In this document: piece by piece, positions 1 through 12,467 of the stretch
How positions within the stretch are numbered: the stretch's first letter is position 1
Layout of the letters: the number at the start of each line of letters is the position of its first letter
Assembly: GCF_001039355.2 (NCBI RefSeq)
Contig: NW_019776013.1
Coordinates: 274,207 to 338,206, forward strand
DNA from: Lingula anatina
Taxonomy: Eukaryota; Brachiopoda; Lingulata; Lingulida; Lingulidae
Direction: 5' to 3'
Length of the DNA stretch: 64,000 nt
Notes under the pieces: model-generated
What the model saw: the letters and a program-made list of their open reading frames with translations, nothing else
What the model was told of the DNA's origin: nothing
Databases searched by the model: none
Translations under genes and position numbers: made by a program

Positions 1-640
1 CCCCCCCCCCCGGCGCCTTTGGGTGTGGAGGCGTCCATCTCTCCCCATTCTCCCTCTTGATAAAACCAGTAAAACGGTACAGCGAAAGAAAGGAGACAAA
101 ATAAAGCAATTTGTGATCCTTTGTGCCCATCATATTACAGTAGAATGAAGATTAGTCCTTGCTTTCTATCTTACATTTGTTTCTCTTCACTCGGTAATAG
201 CAGTATCCTTGTGTGCCCCCCTTCCACCTCCCCTTTAGCAAAAATTCTTAGATAAACCAGTGCACCTCAAAAACTGTTCTCAGACACAGTGTTGTGATAA
301 AATTACTGAAACTGCTTGCGAATATCATCAAGAGCTGATTCATAATTCGGCTGTTAAGACAGGAAAGATCACGCAGAAATGCATGCAGACTGCTGTCATT
401 ATTTTAAAATACCTGTCAATTGTCGTGAGTTTGCAGAAAAATCGCGTCTGAGAAGACTGCCGATTAGAGCGTCACACGAAACTATAACAAAATGACAATG
501 ATATGACTTCAAGTAAAAAAAAGCGCCAGGTGTCTATAGCTATTTGCATGTTGGCACGAACTTTTGGCTTGGGGTGGGGGTGGGTAAAGTTTCATGGACG
601 GATAACCACGGATCGTGCTTATAAAATGATTTTAACCTAA
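1..640. other. Left-edge non-coding sequence
   Basis: It begins with a C homopolymer and holds only short open frames with no recognisable protein similarity or splice context. Unlike the sequence that follows, it is not repeated elsewhere in the window. Confidence 0.5.
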
Positions 641-2242
641 TTATACATATAAGGAAATACAAAAGAGTAGAAAAAATAGCATTTTCTTAACAAATGATTT
701 CTTGTTATTACAGGTGTTAAGGAAATCTCAAGTGGAAACTTACATAAAGCCTTTACTTGGGGGGGGGGGGGGTACAGTAATTTTCCATGGAGCAGTAGCC
801 AATGCATCTAACGATTTTATCAAGTAAACAAGTAAAAAAAGTCTGCACAAGAGCCATGCGTGAGGAATGCTGGACGTTAAGTACGTTCCGCATACGTTCT
901 TGTAAAAAAACAATAAATATAAGAACCGACCCACTTAGCGGTGCTACCATCGCCTCGCCCCTTCACATAACAGGAAATTCCTCGAGAATCGTTTCCATAC
1001 GTAGGGAACCCCGACTGTATGTCTCGCACATGTAAATATTCAGTCGCAGACAGAATAACGCGTTCTTTCTGTGTTTATGGCAAATAGTTACAAGCCACGC
1101 GTTTGGTAAATAGGTAAATAATTTGAAAATACTGCGAAGTGACAGTGTACTGACTGTCATAGTGCGCGTGGAAAAATAGAAAAGACAGACTTAGAGAGGT
1201 TCTTTCTGGTGATGCTTCGAAACGATCTGAAGCGGTAGATAAACGAGACAAATTATTTATTTCATGGTTATAGTCTCAAATATATATAATAACTCTGTAT
1301 GACTCATAACGAATCCTCGCTCCTTAAGTGTTTATTGAATTTTTTGGCCTTCTCGTCTACCGAGGTTTTTGACCCCAAAAGATTTATTCCAAGCGGCTTA
1401 TGGAATGCGTCATATTTGGACATAATCCAGAAATATTGCGTTTTATCACATCTCGCGTCGTGGCTATTTTGCAGTGATTATTTCCCCGTGCGTGATACGA
1501 ATGAGGCATTTAACGCCTTGAGATGTCCATGATATTGCTTTAAACAGCTTATTTTTATATATCTCCGATTCAACTCTGTGCGTCTGATCCGATGTGCAGA
1601 TTATTTCATCATTTTCAAACAATCTTTCATGCTGATATGCCCATATATGCACACGCACATGAGGACATATGTGAAAATGTGCAATGAAGAAGCTTGACCG
1701 CCGTGTCTTTGAAACTCAGGATATTTCTATTCTCTTAACGTGCAAAATGTAGCAGTTTCAGTCGATATAACTTTCTTTTGTGGGTTTTTCTAACCTATAT
1801 CAATATAGGCTTTATTAAAGAACTCCATCCTGCGATATTTTAACCATTCTCCTTTTTCCTTTTGAACTGATGTGCATTTTTAACAATCTGTGATACAATA
1901 TAGGTACATTGGTACCTGGTTATTACTGTTGTTTGTTATGTAGCACATAGGCGTAGGAGTTAACGCTATGTATATGTGTGCATAAGCGAGGAGATCCCGT
2001 CAAAATCTACACTAGAACTTGACGTGTTTTATGAATATGACTGATGCCTGCAAAGGCTGCTATAGGTTAAACATCCATGAAGAATGAAAGCCATTAAAAG
2101 CTGGGAAGGCGCCTCTTATTGCATCGTTATGACGCTCTAAGCACCGCAAGGAGTGAGACGTACCGCACTCGGTGCACTTTGCTCCGGTATTCGGTCCACC
2201 TACCTGAGCAATGCACGTAGCAGCGGGTAGTCCGGAATAAGG

Positions 2243-2247
<5 letters not shown>

Positions 2248-2282
<35 letters not shown>
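2248..2282. repeat. (AG)n microsatellite, copy A
   Basis: Uninterrupted AG dinucleotide run, with its counterpart at 7184-7220. The two runs differ slightly in length. Open frames rich in RERE or SLSL across them are artefacts of the repeat. Confidence 0.95.
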
Positions 2283-2283
<1 letters not shown>

Positions 2284-3182
2284 TATAAATGCTGGTGCGC
2301 TTGTACTGGTGCGTATTTTTATTTGTGCGCGTGCGTGCTTGTATGAGCATACGCGTTATCATTTGTGTGTCAATGCCGCATATTCGAGCTTGTGCGTGTG
2401 CGTGCGTGTTCCCCAGTTTGTGTTGTACACCACGAAGAATGCGCTAATTTTTGCATTTAGATAACGCATGGAAAGGAAGAGTTTATTTTTAAACTCCCAT
2501 TTTCCAGGAGCGCCGCGTGTGCAAACTCAAGTCAACAGTAACTGCAAACCTCTTGCACCCGCTTTGTACTTCCGCTCACCCTGCGTTTCAGAGGTCACTG
2601 CAAACTCACATAGCTGCCAGCATGTCTGTACCGACACTGGAAAGTTACCAGGGACCGCCGACACCCAGGGTGACTTCCGCGGCATTCCTGACTGCTCACA
2701 GTGTACCTGTGCTCCGGTCAATTTCGTTCAGGTGTCAGGGAGGGCCATATCAGCGCACACTCCTCATTCATCATCCTAAATATGGCAGCATCTCTCTTCC
2801 AATAAGTGCATTCACACAATACAACGATCAGAACCATTGCAGCGTATTCTCATTCACATTTACATATGTCATACCTGTCATACTTATTTTGATTCGAACA
2901 TTCTATCCAGAAATTAATTAAGTTTTTTTTTTCTTTTGATAAGGCTACCATGGTAGATCTAAGTGGCCTCTAACCTATAACTTAATTGGATTTAGACATG
3001 AAGGGAAAAATTTAAAAGAATATGGATTATGAATTATTGGACTAGGCATCCTATGGTAGGTGACCCACAACTACACTGTCCCATTGCTAGGCGAGCAAGT
3101 TCGGCCGTAAATAAAACAATAGATAATCAGGTGAATGATTGAAAGAAAACGACGATATTGATGAAGGAAGGAATGAATTAGT

Positions 3183-3245
3183 GATTGATTGAATGAATGA
3201 ATGAATGAATGAATGAACCGATCAATCACTCAATCAATCAATCGA
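3183..3245. repeat. Tetranucleotide inverted array (TGAA/TCAA)
   Basis: A run of GATTGATTGAATGAATGAA-type units is followed by CAATCAATCAATCG, so the two halves are roughly inverted and could fold. Copy B has a shorter, altered version near 8128-8183. Confidence 0.8.
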
Positions 3246-3596
3246 TTTTCAGCATGAATTTTGTCCGAAATTGCAATCAAACCAGGATCGAATCAGACCA
3301 TTTTTTTCCTCATGTAAACACGCCAACATCTAGAGACCTCACACGCCATGATGTCCTGGATGTACATTCAGGGTCGCACTGTCCCGAATATCAGTGCCGA
3401 GGACAATAACGGGCGTGTCACTTAGTAGGTAAGAGATGAATAACCTTTGAACACACGGGTATGTTGTGTATGCCAAGCAGCCCGGTGTGCGGGAGACTGT
3501 GCTGACATCTGGCGTTGATATGCTCTAGGCTAGTAAGCCGCCGTGGTTTGACATATACCTGTAGACAGTTTACTATACTGTATAATACATATGCAG

Positions 3597-3912
3597 TATT
3601 ATTACTGATGCATCTCTGAAGATCTACTTCTAAATTTTCATTTTTTCATAATCCCCGAAGAAGGCCTAGGGGCCCAAAGCTCGGAGTATATATGACATCT
3701 GTAAAGTAGATCTTCAGAGATGCATCGGGGGCGTCTCGATAGTCCGAAGGTTCATTGGTCCGAAAAGTGGTAACATTTTCATCGCTTTTTTAATCAAGGG
3801 TTCATTGGTCCGAAGGTTCTACAGTGAACATTCGGACCAATGAACCTTCGGACTATTGAACCTTCGGACTATCGCTACGGCCCCGATGCATCAGTAATAA
3901 TATTTATTTTTT
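3597..3912. mobile_element. MITE with about 35-bp inverted termini, copy A (interrupted)
   Basis: The left arm contains TATTATTACTGATGCATCTC and the right arm its reverse complement GAGATGCATCAGTAATAATA. The arms flank a short internal region containing GGCCTAGGGGCC. The right arm is split by the 158-bp insertion at 3727-3884. The uninterrupted counterpart is 8533-8706. No transposase is encoded. Confidence 0.7.
3727..3884. mobile_element. 158-bp inverted-repeat element with 8-bp target duplication
   Basis: The element begins GGGGGCGTCTCGATAGTCCG and ends CGGACTATCGCTACGGCCCC, imperfect inverted termini built on the core CGATAGTCCGAAGGTTCA. Internally it repeats GGTTCATTGGTCCGAA in both orientations. 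It is flanked by GATGCATC at 3719-3726 and 3885-3892. Copy B has one GATGCATC and no element, so insertion and target duplication are directly visible. An 8-bp duplication is typical of hAT-like (and P-like) elements; the superfamily is an inference because no transposase is present. Confidence 0.8.
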
Positions 3913-4080
3913 CCTTAAGGTCTATACGGTGAATCGGCACGAATCTTCATTCATATGCAGAGACCTGTTTTGTGAACCACCTGAGATGCGACCAAGACCA
4001 CTATATTAGTTCTTAGAGTGTTCCTCGTATTTTATATGTGAACAGGTCTTTCATTCAAACTTTTGTTTTCAACGAAATAA

Positions 4081-4400
4081 CTGTCTAGTAACTGTAGTCC
4101 GTTCAGCATTACTTAGTACAGGTAACATTTGTCCCATATACTAACCCCCATACTTCGACTAACCCTAACCTGTACTAGTCATATGGGACCCCAGAATTCC
4201 ATTCCAAGAACTACAATTCCTGTCAGACCGGTGTAACAGGAATGGAAGTCCGCTAGGAACCGTACGCGTTGTTTGCTTCCCATATTACTTTCTACAAGTG
4301 ACATTCGTCCCATATACTAACCCCATTACTCCAACTATCCCTAACATGTACTAATCATATATGGGAGCCGGGACTTCCATTCCTGTTAGACCGGCATACA
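4081..4400. repeat. Degenerate local direct repeat pair
   Basis: Two related units of about 90 bp start near 4117 and 4293. Each contains a GTCCCATATACTAACCCC-like core, ACCCTAAC, a CATATGGGA-like stretch and CCATTCC. Between them, CTGTCAGACCGG and GTAACAGGAATGGAAGTCC give partial inverted symmetry. The same arrangement occurs in copy B (about 8885-9200). It is probably an old transposon-derived repeat; no coding content is visible. Confidence 0.55.
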
Positions 4401-5575
4401 ATAAGTGTCACAAACACAAACAAATATCCTACCATTATTTCTATAATTAAAATTTGTTATTACATGTTACAAGTGTATAACTGTGCAAATGTTCGTGTAA
4501 AGATTTAATTAAAATTCCTGAATTTCAGATATTCTTTGGGTGACAGCATGATTATTGAATTTCCATTCCTTGGTACCAATCATCTCTAAATTTACCTTGC
4601 CTCATTCCTTTTCATTTTATTTTCACGATGACCATATTTTGATTAATTACAAGTTGCCATGGAAACGATTTAGCAGTTTGCAGGTGGTGAACTTGACAGA
4701 TGTGGCTTAATAGGTGTCTAACATCTGTGTGAACAAATTGTTCAGACACCATAGTAACAAGCAGTTACAATATGCATGCATGGGTTTTATCAAGGCTGCT
4801 TTGATGAGTAGCTATAGCTGAATGGCCTTCCAAGAATACGGAAAATTTTGCTAAATGCATTGCGTCAGACAAGGATGTACTGTAATGCTGATATACAATC
4901 ATGTTAGATAACAGGCATCTTGGGACAGGCATTGTGAAGGAAACATGTGACCAGTTTTGTTTATTACTTTTATGCTAATTGTTTTTTAACATAATGTTAG
5001 TCACAACTTAAAAAAAGACAGCACAGTCATCTGCTTGAATAATAGGTTATTTATATAAACAACAGCTAAAATCAAAGCGACCCTGGGGCCTCCCCAGTCA
5101 CGTCTTTCAGGAAATGAGTCTTCAGGTGTTATTGTAGCCTTCGTCTTGGATAAGGGAAATTACTCGGGGTTTTTTGTAACTAAATGTATGCAACAACTAA
5201 TTGAAATTTTTCATTGCAACTACACAAGCAACTACAGGGACAATTTTCACAAAATAACTCCAGCCGGAAAATTAATCTTTAAATGAAGAGGGACAATTTT
5301 TTAATCTTTAAGTTTAGTCCAATTTTTGGTCTAAATTTCTATTGTGAAATCGACCTTGGACCTCATCGCCATGGGTGAAAATGATGAGACTGTTTACCTG
5401 TTTTAGGTAAAAAGTTAGTCACATCTGACGTCACCACGACGCTCATTGCTTGGAGATAGCAGCCGATAAAAAGTCCCCGGTTGCGATAACAGTGCCTCCA
5501 GCGGACGTTCTTTATCATGTTATCAACATAGGCGTATCCAAAGGGGACGCATCCTTTTCTGTGTTTGTCAATACC

Positions 5576-5576
5576 N
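5576..5576. other. Single-N contig join
   Basis: The lone N sits exactly between the end of duplicated copy A and the beginning of copy B, consistent with a one-base placeholder gap between overlapping contigs. Confidence 0.8.
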
Positions 5577-7177
5577 TCTACATATAAGGAAATACAAAAG
5601 AGTAGAAAAAATAGCATTTTCTTAACAAATGATTTCTTGTTATTACAGGTGTTAAGGAAATCTCAAGTGGAAACTTACATAAAGCCTTTACTTGGGGGGG
5701 GGGGGGATACAGTAATTTTCCATGGAGCAGTAGCCAATGCATCTAACGATTTTATCAAGTAAACAAGTAAAAAAAGTCTGCACAAGAGCCATGCGTGAGG
5801 AATGCTGAACGTTAAGTACGTTCCGCATACGTTCTTGTAAAAAAACAATAAATATAAGAACCGACCCACTTAGCGGTGCTACCATCGCCTCGCCCCTTCA
5901 CATAACAGGAAATTCCTCGAGAATCGTTTCCATACGTAGGGAACCCCGACTGCATGTCTCGCACATGTAAATATTCAGTCACAGACAGAATAACGCGTTC
6001 TTTCTGTGTTTATGGCAAATAGTTACAAGCCACGCGTTTGGTAAATAGGTAAATAATTTGAAAATACTGCGAAGTGACAGTGTACTGACTGTCATAGTGC
6101 GCGTGGAAAAATAGAAAAGACAGACTTAGAGAGGTTCTTTCTGGTGATGCTTCGAAACGATCTGAAGCGGTAGATAAACGAGACAAATTATTTATTTCAT
6201 GGTTATAGTCTCAAATATATATAATAACTCTGTATGACTCATAACGAATCCTCGCTCCTTAAGTGTTTATTGAATTTTTTGGCCTTTTCGTCTACCGAGG
6301 TTTTTGACCCCAAAAGATTTATTCCAAGCGGCTTATGGAATGCGTCATATTTGGACATAATCCAGAAATATTGCGTTTTATCACATCTCGCGTCGTGGCT
6401 ATTTTGCAGCGATTATTTCTCCGTGCGTGATACGAATGAGATATTTAACGCCTTGAGATGTCCATGATATTGCTTTAAACAGCTTATTTTTATATATCTC
6501 CGATTCAACCCCGTGCGTCTGATCCGATGTGCAGATTATTTCATCATTTTCAAACAATCTTTCATGCTGATATGCCCATATATGCACACACACATGAGGA
6601 CATATGTGAAAATGTGCAATGAAGAAGCTTGACCGCCGTGTCTTTGAAACTCAGGATATTTCTATTCTCTTAACGTGCAAAATGTAGCAGTTTCAGTCGA
6701 TATAACTTTCTTTTGTGGGTTTTTCTAACCTATATCAATATAGGCTTTATTAAAGAACTCCATCCTGCGATATTTTAACCATTCTCCTTTTTCCTTTTGA
6801 ACTGATGTGCATTTTTAACAATCTGTGATACAATATAGGTACATTGGTACCTGGTTATTACTGTTGTTTGTTATGTAGCACATAGGCGTAGGAGTTAACG
6901 CTATGTATATGTGTGCATAAGCGAGGAGATCCCGTCAAAATCTACACTAGAACTTGACGTGTTTTATGAATATGACTGATGCCTGCAAAGGCTGCTATAG
7001 GTTAAATATCCATGAAGAATGAGAGCCATTAAAAGCTGGGAAGGCGCCTTTTATTGCATCGTTATGACGCTCTAAGCACCGCAAGGAGTGAGACGTACCG
7101 CACTCGGTGCACTTTGCTCCGGTATTCGGTCCACCTACCTGAGCAATGCACGTAGCAGCGGGTAGTCCGGAATGAGG

Positions 7178-7183
<6 letters not shown>

Positions 7184-7220
<37 letters not shown>
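7184..7220. repeat. (AG)n microsatellite, copy B
   Basis: Counterpart of the run at 2248-2282 in the other copy of the duplicated segment. Confidence 0.95.
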
Positions 7221-7225
<5 letters not shown>

Positions 7226-7842
7226 GCTGGTGCGCTTGTACTGGTGTTTATTTTTATTTGTGCGCGTGCGTGCTTGTATGAGCATACGCGTTATCATTTG
7301 TGTGTAAATGCGGCATATTCGTGCATGTGCGTGTGCGTGCGTGTTCCCCGATTTGTGTTGTACATCACGAAGATGCTAATTTTTGTATTTAGATAACGCA
7401 TGGAAAGGAAGAGTTTATTTTTAAACTCCCATTTTCCAGGAGCGCCGCGTGTGCAAACTCAAGTCAACAGTAACTTCAAACCTCTTGCACCCGCTTTGTA
7501 CTTCCGCTCACCCTGCGTTTCAGAGGTCACTGAAAACTCACATGTCTGCCAGCATGCTTGTATCGACACTGGAAAGTTACCAGGGACCGCCGACACCCAG
7601 GGTGACTTCCGCGGCATTCCTGACTGCTCACAGCTAGTGTAGGCCTACCTGTGCTCCGGTCAATTTCGTTCAGGTGTCAGGGAGGGCCATATCAGCGCAC
7701 ACTCCTCATTCATCATCCTAAATATGGCAGCATCTCTCTTCCAATAAGTGCGTTCACACAATACAGCGATCAGAACCATTGCATATGTCATACCTGTCAT
7801 GCTTATTTTGATTCGAACATTCTATCCAGAAATTAATTAAGT

Positions 7843-7843
<1 letters not shown>

Positions 7844-7889
<46 letters not shown>
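7844..7889. repeat. Poly-T tract (46 T)
   Basis: The corresponding tract in copy A (around 2923-2937) is far shorter and interrupted by a C. A homopolymer this long may itself be inaccurate in the assembly. Confidence 0.95.
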
Positions 7890-7890
<1 letters not shown>

Positions 7891-8532
7891 ATAAGGCTAC
7901 CATGGTAGTGGCCTCTAACCTATAACTTAATGATTGCATTTAGACATGAAGGGAAAATTTAAAAGAATATGGATTATGAATTATTGGACTAGGCATCCTA
8001 TGGTAGGTGACCCACAACTACACTGCCCTAGTGCTAGGCGAGCAAGTTCGGCCGTAAATAAAACAATAGATAATCAGGTGAATGATTGAAAGAAAACGAC
8101 GATATTGATGAAGGAAGGAATGAATGAGTGATTGATTGAACTAATGAATGAATGAATGGATGAATCAATCAATCAATCAATTTTTCAGCATGAATTTTGT
8201 CCGAAATTGTAATCAAACCAGGATCGATCAGACCATTTTTTCCTCATGTAAACACGCCAACATCTAGAGACCTCACACGCCATGATGTCCTGGATGTACA
8301 GTCAGGGTCGCACTGTCCCGAATATCAGTGCCGAGGACAATAACGGGCGTGTCACTTAGTAGGTAAGAGATGAATAACCTTTGAACACACGGGTATGTTG
8401 TGTATGCCAAGCAGCCCGGTGTGCGGGAGACTGTGCTGACATCTGGCGTTGATATGCTCTAGGCTTATAAGCCGCCGTGTTGACATATATATACCTGTAG
8501 ACAGTTTACTATACTGTATGATACATATGCAG

Positions 8533-8706
8533 AAAAAAATAAGTATTATTACTGATGCATCTCTGAAGATCAACTTCTAAATTTTCATTTTCTTTTTTTT
8601 TTTTTTCATAATCTCAAAAGAAGGCCTAGGGGCCGAAAGCTCGGATTATATATGACTTCTGTAAAGTAGATCTTCAGAGATGCATCAGTAATAATACTTA
8701 TTTTTT
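8533..8706. mobile_element. MITE with about 40-bp inverted termini, copy B (intact)
   Basis: The left terminus AAAAAAATAAGTATTATTAC and the right terminus GTAATAATACTTATTTTTT are inverted. The complementarity continues through GATGCATCTCTGAAGATC. The interior is about 90 bp, with a T-rich stretch and GGCCTAGGGGCC. This is the uninterrupted form of the element at 3597-3912. Confidence 0.75.
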
Positions 8707-10225
8707 CCTTAAGATCTATACGGTGAATTGACATGAATCTTCATACATATGCAGAGACCTGTTTTGTGAACCACCTGAGATGCGACCAAGACCACTACAT
8801 TAGTTCTTAGAGTGTTCCTCGGATTCTATATGTGAACGAGTCTTTTATTCAAATTTTTGTTTTCAACGAAATAACTGGCTAGGAACCGTGGTCCGTTCAG
8901 CATTACTTAGTACAGATAACATTTGTCCCATATACTAACCCTTATACTCCGACTACCCCTAACCTGTACTAACCATATGAGACCCCGGAATTCCATTCCA
9001 AGGACTGCAATTCCTGTAAGACCGGTGTAACAGGAATGGAAGTCCGCTAGGAACCGTACCCGTAGTCCGCTTCCCATTGCTTTGTACAGGTGACATTCAT
9101 CCCATATACTAACCCCATTACTCCAACTAACCCTAACTAGTGCTAATCATATGAGAGCCCGGACTTCCATTCCTAGGTCTCCATTCCTGTTACACCGCAT
9201 ACAATAACTGTCACAAACACAAACAAATATCCTATCATTATTTCTATGATGGAATTGTTATTACATCTTACAAGTGTATAACTGTGCAAATGTTCGTGTA
9301 AAAGTTTTAATTAAAATTCCTGAATTTTAGATTATCTTTGGGTGGCAGCATAGTTATTAAATTTCCAATCCTTGGTACCAGTCATCTTTAAATTTACCTT
9401 GCCTCATTCCTTTTCATTTTATTTTCACGATGACCATATTTTGATTAATTACAAGTTGCCATGGAAACGATTTAGCAGTTTGCAGGTGGTGAACTTGACA
9501 GATGTGGCTTAATAGGTGTCTAACATCTGTGTGAACAAATTGTTCAGACACCATAGTAACAAGCAGTTACAATATGCATGCATGGGTTTTATCAAGGCTG
9601 CTTTGATGAGTAGCTATAGCTGAATGGCCTTCCAAGAATACGGAGTTTTGCTAAATGCATTGCGTCAGACAAGGATGTACTGTAATGCTGATATACAAAC
9701 ATGTTAAATAATAGGCATCTTGGGACAGGTATTGTGAAGGAATCATGTGACCAGTTTTGTTTATTATTTTTATGCCAATTGTTTTTTTAACATAATGTTA
9801 GTCACAACTTAAAAAAAGACAGCACAGTCATCTGCTTGAATAATAGGTTATTTATATAAACAACAGCTAAAATCAAAGCGACCCTGGGGCCTCCCCAGTC
9901 ACGTCTTTCAGGAAATGAGCCTTCAGGTGTTATTGTAGCCTTCGTCTTGGATAAGGGAAATTACTCGGATTTTTTTGTAACTAGGTGTATGCAACAACTA
10001 ATTGAAATTCTTCATTGCAACTACACCAACAACTACAGTGACAATTTTCACAAAATAACTCCAGCCGGAAAATTCATCTTTAAATGAAGAGGGCCAATTT
10101 TTTAACTTTAAGTTTAGTCCAATTTTTGGTCTAAATTTCTATTGTGAAATCGGCCTTGGACCTCATCGCCATGGGTGAAAATGATGAGACTGTTTACCTG
10201 TTTTAGCTAAAAAGTTAGTCACATC

Positions 10226-10233
10226 TGACGTCA
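10226..10233. promoter_or_regulatory. Perfect CRE palindrome TGACGTCA
   Basis: A full-length cAMP-response-element consensus, also present at 5426-5433 in copy A. It lies 17 bp upstream of a short open frame beginning near 10250. No transcription start can be established, so a regulatory role is only possible. Confidence 0.3.
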
Positions 10234-10249
10234 CCACGACGCTCATCGC

Positions 10250-10465
10250 TTGGAGATGGCAGCCGTTAAAAAGCCCCCGGTTGCGATAACAGTGCCTCCA
10301 GCGGACGTTCTTTATCATGTTATCAACATAGGCGTATCCAAAGGGGACGCATCCTTTTCTGTGATTGTTTTTCTCTCATCGAGGAAAGACTCTGACGCCC
10401 TCGATTTCATGTCCCTTGTTCTTCAATTCTTATTGAAGAATATTGGGGCGGGGCTTGGTGAATGA
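10250..10465 (+). CDS. Short open frame of uncertain coding status
   Basis: An open frame of 71 codons starting MEMAAVKKPP and ending at a stop at 10463-10465. I do not recognise the product, and no donor site or second exon is obvious. In copy A (5450-5575) the internal ATG reads ATA and several codons change the residue, which argues against strong protein constraint. In its favour, the two copies keep the frame open to the contig end and a CRE lies just upstream. It could be a first exon or chance. Confidence 0.15.
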   Translation: MEMAAVKKPPVAITVPPADVLYHVINIGVSKGDASFSVIVFLSSRKDSDALDFMSLVLQFLLKNIGAGLGE

Positions 10466-11561
10466 TGGATCCACGGGGGCTGGGCAAAGTTTAGCGGTTC
10501 GACTTTTTTTTTGCTTCCCCCTCACCCCACCCACATTCTTTCCTCTTGACATCCATTATTCACCAGTGAACAACACCGGTGACGTATGGAAACTAAGATT
10601 ATCAGTTGTTTTAAATAGAATAATAACGTGAAAAACACTGGTAATACAGGTCTGTCACCATGTGTGTATAATGTACAGCATTTTTGAAAAACGTGCCGTT
10701 ACTTGACCAGCTTTCGTTTTCTTTTTTTCTTCATCATTTCTATATACAAGTGTCAACATATGCATGTTTTATGAAAGATGTTTAAAACTGATAAACAGCG
10801 ATGATCCATATGTTTCAATGTGACTCTTACCGATGTTAATGTGCGTGCGTGTGTGTATATGGATATACCGTTTGGATTATCGCATGCTTTCTTACTTATT
10901 AGAGGCGTCAACCCGTTGCAATCTCTAATTTTGTCGCCCACATAGACACTTTATGAGGTTATATTTAGGCTGTGCTTCCTTTTCGGTAAAGTTGTTATCA
11001 ACTTTGCTAGGTGCATAAAAATAGCATTTTAAACAGTAGCCAAGAAGGTTACAGTCTGGAAGTCTAATTTTAGCTACCGCGTCATCAGGAAAGAGTTGTT
11101 GATCTTAAAATTTCCTAATAGTAATGCGTCAGTTTTAGTAAACAAGGTCTGCCTGGGGGATCAGTGGTCGTAGCACGATTTTTAAAAGATATCTTATTCA
11201 TCGACATGATGTCGGTTGATAAAGCATGAGATGCACAGAACAAATAGTAAAACCTTCCCATTCCGACAGTAACTCCCCCTAGCCGGGGTTACACGCTGCG
11301 GATACAGCCGATTGAGTGCCGAGTAACACATTTATAAAGCTTTTTATTCGAAGAAAAGACTGCTTACCAGTAGGTTTAGGAATTAACGTGCTGTGCTGTT
11401 GCGAACTCATGCAATAACCACCCTGAGCTTCAGAGATAACTTGCCACTAACCTCTTCACTATAGCCTATCTTCATCGTGTCAAGTTACCTCTGACGAAAA
11501 TAGTTTGACCTAGTTTATATAAGCCAATCGAATCCATGTTTCAAAAATTTTCACCAAAGTT

Positions 11562-11562
11562 N
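11562..11562. other. Single N (probable contig join)
   Basis: Isolated N in otherwise determined sequence. I see no repeat of the left flank to its right, so this join shows no unmerged overlap. Confidence 0.6.
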
Positions 11563-12408
11563 CAATAACTTGCTTGTGCATCAATTTGTCCCAATGGCGT
11601 GCCACTTTGGTTCGATCAAGACGTGAACCGACTGGTGTAAACGGGCCTTGTGGCTTACCATGTACTTTGTCTTAATCTCTTTTTACATCTCTATGAAAAT
11701 ATTATCGGGCATGTTTTACCTCAAATACGAAACCAAAACATGACTTCCCAGTGAATCATTGGAGATAATTGATCGAGTCCTCTATGGTTTCTTTGTTGTG
11801 TGTCTAGACTGTGGTAAAATCATCACGAGGGTTTTCTATTTTCCACTAAGAGAATTATGACAAAATACATCCAACAGAGAAAAAAAGGCATCACTCGGTT
11901 TATGTCACCAAATAAATAAACGAAATAACCAGTGATTAAGTTCTCTCAATGCCAGCAGCATTTGTGCAGCCCCATCTGCAAAACCAAGTCTCAATTTGGG
12001 TGGTCGGAAGAACGCCAGCAGATAGTGAAATCGCTTCCAGATATATCTTAATATATAAAAATAAATATATAGTTACTGTAGAGGTTGTAGTGTAGTTATA
12101 TTTTTAGGTCACAGTCATCTTAAACATGTCCTTGTACCAAAATTGATTAACAGTAACCTCGGTAGATGGCGCGTTTTATAAACACAGATGTTTGGATCCA
12201 TCATCGCATTCGACCGCACGCCTCCAGTGATACAGAATCAGTGCCGCCGTAGTTGATGATAGGATTATTCAGTGCATCATCACTCTTAACACCAGGATCT
12301 CGGAATTATCTACTTAATCACTTCGATTAATACTAGGATAATCCTACAACTATCATTGTTAGAAATTATTTTTAATTGTAAGTTGGAGCAATCCGTGCTA
12401 TTCAATGA

Positions 12409-12467
12409 TTTTAACCTAAGATCTAATAAACGGATAAATAAATGGTATATTAGATCTTAGTTTTAAC
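12409..12467. repeat. 45-bp palindrome-ended insert with 7-bp flanking direct repeat
   Basis: TTTTAAC occurs at 12409-12415 and again at 12461-12467. Between them lies a 45-bp segment with perfect 13-bp inverted ends, CTAAGATCTAATA and TATTAGATCTTAG. This has the form of a tiny internally deleted MITE with its target duplication, or the footprint of one. Confidence 0.55.

Larger units (their letters stand above)
641..5565. repeat. 4.9-kb duplicated segment, copy A
   Basis: This stretch matches 5577-10363 almost base for base, in the same order and orientation, with scattered substitutions and indels. It runs up to the single N at 5576, and copy B begins directly after that N. Differences seen by eye: copy A carries a 158-bp insertion (3727-3884) and about 22 extra bases near 2840. 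Copy B has a much longer T tract and a short extra stretch near 7635. No conserved reading frame is shared by both copies. The pattern is what two allelic contig ends give when scaffolded end to end without merging; a real tandem duplication is the alternative. Confidence 0.85.
5577..10363. repeat. 4.8-kb duplicated segment, copy B
   Basis: Counterpart of 641-5565. It starts inside the repeat immediately after the N at 5576 and continues past the repeat end into unique sequence from about 10364. It lacks the 158-bp insertion of copy A, so the empty insertion site is visible at about 8685. Small open frames in the two copies differ by frameshifts and substitutions, which argues against coding function. 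Confidence 0.85.

Noticed and set aside
740-950. Matching frames in the two duplicated copies (740-950 and 5675-5885) as a conserved small gene
   Set aside because: Their similarity only reflects the duplicated DNA. They cross a G homopolymer and no substitution pattern favours coding.
3183-3245. A CRISPR-like array of short repeats
   Set aside because: It is a simple tetranucleotide repeat without spacers, in an animal genome.
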